DNA from: Owenia fusiformis
Lineage: Eukaryota > Annelida > Polychaeta > Sabellida > Oweniidae
Length of the DNA: 64,000 bases
Reading direction: 5' to 3'
NCBI GenBank assembly: GCA_903813345.2
Contig: CAIIXF020000006.1
Location: 39,628,848-39,692,847 of the forward strand
In this document: piece by piece, positions 1 to 10,345 of the stretch
How the letters are laid out: every line of letters begins with the position of its first letter
Position numbering within the stretch: position 1 is the first letter of the stretch
The notes under the pieces: generated by a model
Seen by the model: only the letters and a program-made list of their open reading frames with translations
Told to the model about the DNA's origin: nothing
Databases searched by the model: none
Translations under genes and position numbers: made by a program

Positions 1-2640
1 ATCTTTTAAATGGTTAATTAAATTTTGCAATCAAAACATTTTCCCATGGTTGGCACAGGAGATAAAGATAAAATCATAAATCTTTATTGTATTTGATATA
101 AGCCATAATAAGCCTGGGAAATATACTCAAACCTGTTGTTTCCTAATAGGCTTTCAAATGGAACCCCAGGGATTTAAGCTCTCATGTTAACATTAAAGTT
201 TCATTTAATGCTAATTTACAATATTTTCCCATGTAGGCAACTACCATCACAATCCAAGATATTCCTAATTTTACATCTGTCATAGCATACATATGTTACA
301 GTTCCTGCTTTAAAATGATATATTGGATAAAATTGGACATTATCTTGATGTAAAATTGTAAAATTAAAGTTGATACTTATTCAAAGTCATGTCGGTTTGC
401 ATCTAACATCCGCTGATGGTCTTATAGCTATTACACCTGTGGATGAAAATTTATGGAAAAGGCAAACAAGTGCTCATGTTTCAAAATGAAAAATAAATGA
501 AATAGAATGAAAATTTAAAGAAATAACTAAACAGCAATGAAGTTAAGACATTAAATTGTATAAAATGCAAGAATATTGAGCAGTTCATTGAAATCTAAGA
601 GAGAAATAACATGAAAAGCAAGGACTGAATTTTGGCATATCAGATTGTTGTTGGTATTCAACACACCATATGGCAAGGACATGCAAACGTGGACAAACAT
701 CCTCTGTGAAATTCACCATTTCTATTTTTCAAATGACACAAATCGCTCTGATATTTGATAAAAAAAATTCCCAGAGATTGATATTATTTTAATCCAAAAT
801 TAATCTTTTCGAAAGATATTTTATACCTTTTTTATGCAACTCAGATAAATGTTTGATTAGTAGTTGTTACTATAGCGCCACATGTGGATGAATTCCTGAG
901 GGAAACGACATTTGAATGTATCTTTGAAATCCTTTTCAGCACCTCATGGACTAATCTGAAACTTCCGCGTGTCATATGCAAATCACTTGATTTTTTCAGC
1001 CAGAATACACGCTACTTTCTTGTGGGAAAACGCAGAATTAAATAGTTTAAAGCCTTGGTCAGGCATGGATTAAATTGGAGGAAATTACTCAAATGTGATT
1101 AAGTGCAGAAACGTGAACATATGTTGGTTGAAGCTTACCAGTGTTAAAAACACATTTCTCATGTTTATAACCCTTTAATTTACGTCACAGGGAAGTGTTG
1201 CATTACCCCTTTAATAAATGTTATCTTAACTTGTGGTTTGAGATAATTACACATGTTGATAAAATTCCCAGGAACTACACATAAAGTACATGAAGTACAT
1301 TTGTCATTATCATGTTTAGTGCATTATATATAAAAAGTGCATTAAGTCAGCTAGAAAAAATGCAAAAAACTTAAATTTAGTAAAAGTTGAATTCTTAATT
1401 GATTTTTTACCCAGATTTAACAAAAAACAGGTGCGTCTAGCTAGCAAACAAAATGAAACATGATCGACCTATAACGGTAAAAAAGCAGATGGTTTTACTC
1501 ATCTTTTTGTGAAAAATTATCATTTTTCAAAGTTCAAAAGAATTATTTGTGATTTTGAAACGATGCACAAAAATTCATGCGGTTTTATTATACCGAAAAA
1601 ATCTTATAGGTGACCATTGATGAACCATATCAAATTAAAATTTGCTCCTAAAAACAAAAGGTCAATAACTATGACTCCATTGAGAGCAGATATCTTTGAA
1701 GTTGAATTCTGATAGACTTCAACTTAGAAAATTTATGTCTTATCAGATTCACTTTTGATTTCATTATATTTGATCATATCTATCTCTATAAAAATACAAA
1801 CGAGCCATTTTTCTAAAGAGACATTAATTATGCACATTGACCTTTCATAAGGCCCATCTATTGTTCTCTAAACAATTCTTCACATTAAAAAGTTAAAAGA
1901 GGTTCTTTTGAGTGTGTAATGTGAACCAATGATCGTGAAGATGCATAAAAAATTTACCCCCAAATTTTGGAACATTAACGAAATTCAAACCGTAAATTTT
2001 TGATGAGCCAACAATGGCTTAAATGAAAGATCCCAGACAAAGATCGAAAGAAATCTTTATAATTAGTCACAGGGTCACAAACACTTTACATCAACCGAAC
2101 AAAGAACACTATAGTGTTTTGATGGTTTTTTGAAAGTGTCAAATAAATGTGAAGCACCGATCAAGAGTCTTTAATAGACACAGATTCCAATGCATGCAAA
2201 TTATGGGCACCATATGTTCCAAGAAAAAACTTCCAAAATTGATCCTTTGTGGTGGGACACTAGAGCCTATGTGACATTTCTAAGAGCATGCTTGACCTAT
2301 GGAGTTAGGTTTAACTTGGATTAGACAGTTTCAACAGCTTGATCAACTCTCAATACATCCAATCCCTGAGTTCATCCAATGTAACTTCATATGCCACTTT
2401 GAAGTGTATCAATTCCTGACATTCTGAACAGTGGTCAGCCTATGTCAATATTTACTAAGACCTTTTATAATCTCAAATACTTAACTGGGAAATAGAATTT
2501 CCAAGAGGATTAATTGATATTTTAAATTTGTATTTGGCAAAACAGTGTCAATGTCACTGGCAACCAGTGTGTATTTCCATAGCAACCAAATATTGTTACC
2601 ATAACAACCAAGCCTTACCTTTGTTTTATTGTATTTTCAG
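1..2640. other. AT-rich stretch with no recognisable gene
   Basis: I see no long open frame, no exon with convincing splice sites and no structured repeat here. It lies upstream of the plus-strand terminal exon at 2641, so it is presumably intron of that gene, at least in its right part. The last 100 bases contain several short GGTTGC/GTTACC-type words that belong with the X-box-like motifs annotated below. Confidence 0.5.
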
Positions 2641-2985
2641 AGCTTCAACCAACTCCTGAGCCCACAATGAAGGAGGTCATCAGCCACCTTGTGAGGCCTC
2701 TAATCCCCATGCATCTCATCCGTGAGGCCCCACCAATGCCAAATATGGAAAAACAACAAAAAGTCGCCACTTATTTACTAAAAGACAAGCGTAATATGAT
2801 GCCACGACGATAATCATCACCACGTTTTTCAACATTGTACATAGAGACTCACTTAGCTGCTGGACAGTGCAATATCTAGTTTATTTAAGACTTTGTATCA
2901 ATTGACAATTTCCTGCTGGACAGGAATGGTTGCTATGGTAACACTTAAACCACCATAGCAACATATCTAGTTTCTATAGCAACAA
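2548..2985. promoter_or_regulatory. Cluster of X-box (RFX)-like motifs
   Basis: GTTGCTATGGTAAC at 2929-2942 is a near-perfect palindromic RFX-type X-box. Half-sites or degenerate forms (GGCAACC, ATAGCAAC, GTTACCATAAC) surround it at about 2558, 2578, 2596, 2955 and 2975. A similar GGTTACCATGGTAAC occurs far away near 13425. Such words can be bound by RFX factors that drive ciliary genes, but they also occur in dispersed repeats, so function is uncertain. Confidence 0.3.
2641..2813 (+). CDS. Terminal coding exon of an unrecognised gene
   Basis: The exon follows a good acceptor, a T-rich tract ending TTTTCAG at 2633-2640. It contributes two bases of a split codon, 56 full codons and a TAA stop at 2811-2813. 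The frame uses a varied, conserved-looking vocabulary, rich in Pro, Met and basic residues (for example KEVISHLVRPLIPMHLIRE and YLLKDKRNMMPRR). This contrasts with the low-complexity frames of the surrounding DNA. The tail is strongly basic and has no membrane segment. A polyadenylation signal AATAAA lies at 3054-3059. I do not recognise the protein. The upstream exons were not identified and may lie before the window. Confidence that this is coding is moderate to good; function is unknown. Confidence 0.6.
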
Positions 2986-3053
2986 GGAATATACCTTTAA
3001 ATCTGGAATACCCTCTCTTTTGATGAAAACATTTGCATTTGTGCTTCTGCCAA

Positions 3054-3059
3054 AATAAA
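3054..3059 (+). terminator. Candidate polyadenylation signal
   Basis: AATAAA lies about 240 bases after the stop of the orphan terminal exon at 2641-2813. It is the first canonical hexamer I noticed downstream, and the DNA around it is AT-rich. Confidence 0.35.
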
Positions 3060-5427
3060 CCTAAAACCTTAAACCATACAAAATCATGGATTGTAAAATG
3101 TTTTTCAAATGGTGCAAGATTTAGAAAAAACATATGATAATAAAAATCTATAAAATATAAATATATATTCTGTTGATAAATTCACATTACATGCCTGTTT
3201 CAGTAGAAAACATTGGATAGGTCCTTTAAACTATCGTATTGTAACAATGTATGATTGATTATGGCAGCATGGGTATATTGCAAGGCACATTTGGTTTGAA
3301 AATCATTGACTAATATTCTCTAGCTAGAACGGGAAGAGGGAGCAATAGAACCAAGACTAGTGAACAAAGGCAGAAACAACACATAGTACCTGTTTAGTGT
3401 TTACCCTGCGCCCAGCGTCTAGTTATAAACTACTGAACACGAAGCTCTTTTTTAAGAAGTGAAGTCGAACGAATGCAAATGGTAGTAACTGTTACATCGT
3501 AAGGTTAAATTGCTTGTTACATACCATTTTGACAAAAAGCTTCGAATTAATGATTTTGACAATCAATCCATCATTCTGAACTATTTTGTCAAAACGCATC
3601 ATAAAGTAGCATTTAACCCTCCTTTTTAATGCGCCAATGTTTTTGAGCCATATATTCCCTCTTATACGTCAAACAACGATTTCATTTGCTCAGAATACTC
3701 AAAGGCCATCAAAATGCTCAAAATAGAGGCCATCGTAGGCATTCACACGATACACAGGCCATAATAAATTACTTCAAATTGCCTAATTGTTTTTCTTGGG
3801 GCTTCCAATATGCTGGGTAACTTGTTATCTCCACACAATGGTGTGATGCACAATATCTGGAAACCATACCAAAGTGACAATTAAAAACATTTCCCACGAT
3901 TAGTTATCAGGCAAGAGCAAGAGAAGTCATTAGTTCACAGTTATCTCTGGAAAATAGCATGAAGCGAACTTTCCTGCATGGAGAGTCAACCAAACAATAG
4001 AATGCCAGTATGTTCCTGTTTTAAACACAAAAATACATCGAAAATAGAGTAATTAGCGAGAAATGAAAATTCTAATGTTAAGGTAAATACTATAAATTGT
4101 AGAGAAATGTCCCAAAATCCGATATTTCATTTAAATCTTAGAGAGAAAAATTGACATTTTACATGGCCATTTTCACATTTTTTGATGGGTAGATTTAATT
4201 AATTATAATCAGGACAGAAAACGCAGTGCTTCGGATTTGACTTCTCTTTTAAAGGTTTAGTTCACGTGGGGACCTCACTCGGTTATCCCAGGTAAAACGA
4301 TGCACGTAAAAGCATGATTATTCCCACAGTTCCTCGCAAATTATGTTCTAAATTCTGATTGGTCAAGGCATGTAATTTGATCACTGGAGTCTCATTATGT
4401 ATGACATTCATTGTTTTCGAAACAATGGGGCTTCACTTGATTAACACTTTGATCAACTTTGGCTTTTTCTCAATTAATTAAAATCCAAACTCGCCATTGA
4501 TGCTGAAACTCAATAGCGTACAGCAGTGGGTTCATATTATTTCTATAAGCTCTTTTTCTCATTATTTCGTGAACTGACGTATATAATACGTATGAAAGTG
4601 ACTTTCTGGTGACCCAAGAGGGGTAACGCCCTGGAATTCAATGAGGAACCCATCCATATATTGAGATAAACCTTAAGAGGACCACATCTATATGGATGTG
4701 AATTCTGGGATATTTCGTGCTCCTGGTAGATCCGAATTCAATGACGTATGGATCATACCATATATAGAACACAATATCTGTAACTCCTATTCTCTAATTC
4801 AAAATGCCCAATGTCCAAGATCCATCGTAAAAACAAAAGAAAGAAAATATGACGAAGAACGCATACCAGATTTCCAGTCGGATTTTTCCCCTTGGTAAAT
4901 AACGTCAACATATGATCATGAATGAATAGAAATCGAAACCTACTCAGGAACACCATTAGCCGATTAGTGGCTTGTTTGGCCAAATTAATTACCTCATATC
5001 GTTAACCCATAAACACACACCTGTAGATATTGTACTATATCCTCAAACATACAGGTCTTACTACATTTGAAACTTTCATTTGACCAAATAGGGCCAATGG
5101 GCTATTTAACTCGATTGCATTTTATGTAATTTTGTAATTAGTTCAGTATCAAGTCAATGCATGCTTTCAACACGGCAAATATCTCGAAAGCAAGTACCCG
5201 TAAAAAACATCGATCCAAAATATTAGAAGTTGGAACCATCCATGAACATTTCGAACACTTACAATAGTACGCGAACTTCGTTAGCTCCAAAAATGTCGCG
5301 TTGTGGTGACTGTACATCACTGTACATAGAAACAATTGGACTCAAATGTTTGTGGACACTGAAAATTGATCGATTCAAAAGTAAAATGTTATTTAATCGA
5401 ATTCCCTCTTGTTCTGTCGCATATAGT

Positions 5428-5932
5428 GGAGAGGTTAAGCTAACGATGTTTTTCACAACGTAACCGTGAACGCAAAGTACAAAAATTAACAAAGGAATGT
5501 ATCGAGCGCTCATAGTTTTATGCGCGCTTAGTCTACTTCAGATACTCTTTCAGCTTCAGAGTTTCGGGTTTAGAACGGGAGATTTGAAATTTGACGTTGG
5601 GTCAACGGGAACCATTTTACTCGTGTCTATTGAACACTATGCTGTCAATTTTGATTTCGATGCACAGTTGAATTCTTGCTGAACACGATAATGTATGTCA
5701 TGCATGATTTAGCACCAAAAATCTTACGAAACGAGCTCTTAAAATACGTATTAGAAAACCAGCTATAAAACCGCATCAATGACATACTATAGAATCATTA
5801 CACGCTATGGTGTAGTCTAAACAAACACTGGATTTGAACGGCTATTTATATGAGAAGGCTACATGAATTTGTATATGGCCAGTGATACGTACAGGTTCAG
5901 TTTCGATTATATATGCAAAGCTTAACCTCTCC
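5428..5932. mobile_element. 505-bp non-autonomous DNA transposon, copy 1 (complete)
   Basis: The element is bounded by perfect 14-base terminal inverted repeats, GGAGAGGTTAAGCT at the left and its complement at the right. It is flanked by AGT on both sides (5425-5427 and 5933-5935), a possible 3-bp target duplication. A second copy about 98% identical by eye starts at 62700 in the same orientation, so the family moved recently. It encodes no transposase. On the minus strand, a frame starting at 5513 (ATGAGCGCT, good start context) encodes a signal-peptide-like stretch, PLLIFVLCVHGYVV. This frame reads out through the terminal repeat into flanking DNA and stops at 5259. I could not assign the superfamily. 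Confidence 0.7.
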
Positions 5933-6121
5933 AGTATCTCAGAAGGCGCGTTACGCGAAGTAGCCAATTACACACGTGGGCGGTGATTGCCGTTGTTTGT
6001 AATTAGTAAATTAGTAATTCCAAACAAATAGTTTAGAAAATAAGATTATTATAGGCATGTACGTGTTTATCCAAGCAAAATATTGAAACAACTATTACAT
6101 TTTTGAGCAGTTTTGACACCT

Positions 6122-6500
6122 AAGCAGTGTGGCCTCATTGGTTAGGGGGTTACGCCGTGGTCGAACGTAGTGGGATACGGAGGTCCCGCGTTCGAGCCCC
6201 AGGTACGGAGTTTTTGATCATTGCACTACGGACACCCGGTCCGAAGGTCCAACCGTTTACTGGCCCTTGGCATGGGTTGGTTCTCTGGCCGCTCTTGCCG
6301 GAGACAGATTGTGAGACTGTGGTTGGTTCCTCCACTAACGTGCATTAGAAGACCCCGGGAGTCATACAGTATGGCAGCGGGCCCCCACCAAGGGCAGTAG
6401 TGGAACGACGCGATTCGGTCCCAGTATGGTTGCCTTGCAACTGAAGCGACTCGAGGAAATCATGCCATTCGCAGTGACCCAGAAAAGACTTTTGGTTTTT
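6122..6500 (+). mobile_element. tRNA-derived SINE
   Basis: The head carries an internal RNA polymerase III promoter: an A-box-like TGGCCTCATTGG at 6130-6141 and a B box GCGTTCGAGCC at 6188-6198. Their spacing of about 47 bases is larger than in most tRNAs but usual for tRNA-derived SINEs. The body, to about 6500, is markedly more GC-rich than its surroundings and ends in a T-rich segment. The open frames on both strands across it are by-products of this composition. The exact 3' end and target duplication were not resolved. Confidence 0.6.
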
Positions 6501-8335
6501 GATACAACCCTTTTAATTCAATTTTTTATGTGAAATTAGGAAAATAATACAAAAAGTAAAAGACAAAAGACCCCCACCCTCATTATCAAGCGATATTAAT
6601 ATCTTTAATCTTAATATCAATAGTTGAAAATGTCCCCTCCCTTGGACCTTTCCCCACTATTTTCGATCCCACCCTCATCAATAACTATCAAGTTTCGCTG
6701 GCTTTAACGATAACAATGGGAATTTAAGGTCCATTTGGAAATAAGACATATGGTTCTAACATTTCACCTTTCCCACATTATCAACTTAATAATTAGCAAA
6801 TTACTTTATTGTAATGTGGGTAGAAAAGATTAAAGATTAAAATAATAAAACTAACTTTCAAAATATGGTATATAATCACATCTTGGATTTCCAAGGTATG
6901 ATGTTTTCATTGAAAATCAAACTGGGAAACGAGTATGATATAGTCAGGTATCTATTTTGAATTGTTAGAAATTCATTTCAAGATTTCTTTCATGATAAAC
7001 GAGAAAAAGCACATGAATTCCGCTTTTGCTCGGTCATATCCAATCATCTCGGAATAATTTAGCTCCAAACCCAATCAGAAGTTTAAATTTTGAGTGACAA
7101 TGCATACTAATTCTCAAGTCTCGCCCAATATATTTATGAATATGTCAATCAGCGTTTGCAACATTGCTCATTGCACGAATTTATTTTTCATCAAAACGAT
7201 TCATTGCTCTTTCAATAAAAGGATGTTGTCAAAATCTCGTAAGTGCAATATGGAGCCAACTCTCAAAAATGTTCGCAAGGTCAGTCTAAAAGGGCAGTCA
7301 TTAAAAAAGTCGATCAGACATTTTTTACGTCTTGAACTCCAATGATTTTCTTTCGTCTATTAAACGTATTGAAACTACATCCAAAGTTTGAAAGAAAGTC
7401 CCGTGTTTAGTTGTTGGTATTCTATTTTAATATACTAGTTTCAGATCAATTTTAATGTCTGGTAGATTGTTTTCCTTTCAAATTGGTTTAGTTAGGTATT
7501 TTCATGGATATTTATTTTATTGTGATATTAAAGCAGAGATATTTGCTGGTTCATCAATGAAACTTTCAAACTCAAAGAAACAAATAGTCAGATGTTTGCT
7601 TCATTTGCAATCCAATTACGATACAAAAGACTCTGAGAAAATGAAGAAGAAATAGTGTGAAGTATCTCAATAATAATTCCAATATTTCAAATTTATTGTC
7701 ATCGGATTTAAAAATAATTAAATTCGCGATAATTGAACCGAAAGCGTTTGATTGTTTCGCTCATTTGTAGTTCTTATTGGAAACGATTTAAAGAGCAACA
7801 TATTTTATAAATTATGGATTAGATACCAGGAAACTTTCCAGACACAATATTATATTATATCAATAATTCAAAAAGACAAGTCGACTCAATTTATAATTCA
7901 TGAAGGAATCCATGCTTCCTCATAGATCAAGCAGATTTTAGAAAATATGGTTACAATTTTGGGAACTACCGAATAATGGTTCTTTAAGTCATTTGCATAT
8001 TTAATTGAAATTTAGCAAATAATTTCAATTGAAATCATCCAAGAAACAGATTGTGCATTTGCCATTTGAATGAAGGAATAATCCCCGTGAGATTCGGCAT
8101 ATAACAGGTGATACTTCTCATCTTTGAGACCTCAAATATGAGAATACAATAGAATGTGTCAAGGTGACATACTGTTATGTGTGTCAAGTTGCCCTGCCTT
8201 ATCGATCCTTTTTGCTTTAGAATCTAAATGAATCTAAATATTTGATATTTTGTATATGTTGCATCCGTTCGACTTCACCTCTTAAAAGAGAGCTTTGTCT
8301 TCAGTAGTTTATAACTAGACTCTGCGCGCAGGGTA

Positions 8336-10297
8336 TGTATTTGTCTGAATAGGATACAATTTAGAGTGTTTTTGATATTTTACTCTGTGATCTCATAGGT
8401 TTTTAAGAGACCCCTCCCCCCGATCCTGGCTACGAGCCTGTCAGGTAAATGGCAGCGGTATGGTATTGAGCAGAGACTTCTCCCTCGGGATCAGATACTG
8501 GAATCTAGTTGATACAGCTGTGACACCACCTTGTCTCATCTTACCGATCAACCCGACCGATCGGCAGACCAACCTAGCACGAAGTTCAGAAACAGTATAC
8601 TTGGCTGTACACTGTATATTGAATAACATATCGCACCAAGGGCAACATTTGAAATGAAAATATGAAATGACATCGAACTATAAAACACCACCGAAAAACT
8701 CAATAAATTGTTTCCAGAGCCGAGATCATTCGTCGTGATTTTTAGAACTGCATTTCAAGTGCCAGATTCTCTATTAAGAATTGAATAAACTCCTTTGAAA
8801 ATTGGAACTAGTCAGTCTTTTTCAGAAATATGAATAAATACCTTGATAGATCAAGATATTTTTAACCAACATAAAAATACACACACACTATAGCCACAAC
8901 ATTGCAAAGATGGTTACCTTCAGTCACCCGTATAACAAATACGACTGACGTATATTTGACAGTGATCTCTTTATTGGAGCAGATATAGGTTTGACCCCAT
9001 CGACCTATTTGTTACAGTCAAGAACTCTAACTGACCGGGGGACTAAATTTGCATATCTAATTATTTAATTAATTTACGGATTTGTCCACACATGTGATTG
9101 TTCAACAAGCGATTGACAGGGGTCTTATTGGTTTATGGTCTGACATTACCTCAAAGATGTGAAACAGTTGAGAGCATTTCTATCTATTAGGGACCTGTCA
9201 ATTTATCGCATCTCTCATATTGTGGCGAATCCCATAATGAGAAATCATTGCTATTTATTAATCTGTCTCTAGTACTGTAACCAACTAAATCAGAGCATAT
9301 AAAGTTCTTGTTGGAAAATAGAAAAATGCGCAGAGTATCCAATGGGCCGTTCCACAAGTTATCCTTTGGAATACACAAAATTAAAAAGAGAGACTCAGAC
9401 AAATCAGGGTTCCACATGGAAGGAGGGGATGGGGTCACGATTCCAAGAGGAGCAGTTTTTATCTAACACTGCGACGTTCCGAAACAGTCATTACATTCTA
9501 TAAGCCACTAAGCCAGAGAAAATAGATGTTGTTTCTAATCTCTACATAGAAACATACCTTGACCATATAAACTACAAACAAACAAGCAAACAAACAAACC
9601 CCATTGATTACGCATAATATTGCCTGAATTTATGCTAGCGTGGTATTTGCATGCGGGCGAATATGCCATACTCATCACCTGGGGAATATGTCATTTACCT
9701 GGCATGTGTAACGTGTTTACCGCATTTCAGCCACTTACAATGACCATATAGAAAATAAACAATCCCCGATATTATCTACCACAAGATTGACAGTCAGGAA
9801 TTGAAGCATTCAAATTAAAACATTCAGTTGGAAAAGATACAATTTTACACATGTTACATTTCAACTGTCATAAAATGATCAATTAGAATTTGATGGCCCA
9901 AAATGAATGATTTTAAAAACTAGGCGTGACAGGGGAGCTTATATCTTGATCCTGGGTGTGCATGAACGTCCAGTTAATATCAATATCTTAATTCATTCAC
10001 ATGTTTTTTCATGTTTGATTTAAAAGTCCTTGGATTTTTCGGTAAAAAGATAGCAAATGGATTTTAAATCACTTTTGCTGACAGCAAAGGTGGCAGAAAG
10101 TCGACCCGAAGATTTCGTTCTGAAATGAATTATTTCCAGTTTTCATGAGATTGAAATAAGTTCATATATTTATATTTCTATGGCTGCAATTTATGTTTGG
10201 TTTGCAATTTCAGCTTACTATGCGTTTCTAGTCTTGCGCCTTCCTGTGTGTGGGGTAGCCTACGCGATACGTTGACTGTAGTTCCCGCAACAAGAAA
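8336..10297. other. Non-coding stretch with one repeat end
   Basis: 8403-8444 carries a single end of the CAGGC-CGTAGCCAGG repeat family (here as GATCCTGGCTACGAGCCTG after a C-run), the family complete at 32484-32692. A short (CAAA)n run lies at about 9577-9600. The open frame on the minus strand at 9187-9438 has no recognisable domain and no splice context, and I treat it as chance. Nothing else stands out. Confidence 0.4.
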
Positions 10298-10343
10298 ATG
10301 GTAGCGTTGTGTTTTACATTTTACTTGGTCACTTTGTTGATTG
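10298..10343 (+). CDS. Candidate first coding exon with signal peptide
   Basis: An ATG in good context (AGAAAATGG) opens a 15-codon frame, MVALCFTFYLVTLLI, then one base of a split codon and a GT donor at 10344 (TTG|GTAATA). The peptide has the length and hydrophobic core of a secretory signal. The 80 bases upstream are more GC- and CpG-rich than their surroundings, as a promoter-proximal leader might be. I could not find a second exon with matching phase, so this is only a candidate. Confidence 0.25.
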
Positions 10344-10345
10344 GT

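Larger units (their letters stand above)
3404..8333. mobile_element. Candidate 4.9-kb DNA transposon with long inverted ends (TA target)
   Basis: Two arms of about 75 bases face each other: 3404-3480 on the plus strand and 8261-8333 on the minus strand. Both begin CCCTGCGC and run through the shared words GTCTAGTTATAAACTACTGAA, GAAGTCGAACG and ATGCAA, with roughly nine in ten positions matching. Each outer end abuts a TA dinucleotide (3402-3403 and 8334-8335), as in Tc1/mariner-like insertions. No transposase frame is visible inside. The interior carries a younger 505-bp element and a SINE. Single ends of the same family occur at 17245, 17966 and 41465. The two arms could instead be independent short insertions. 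Confidence 0.45.

Noticed and set aside
6122-6200. Possible functional tRNA gene
   Set aside because: A and B boxes are present but spacing and the missing acceptor-stem pairing point to a tRNA-derived SINE.
6127-6348. Open frames on both strands
   Set aside because: They lie wholly in the GC-rich SINE body.
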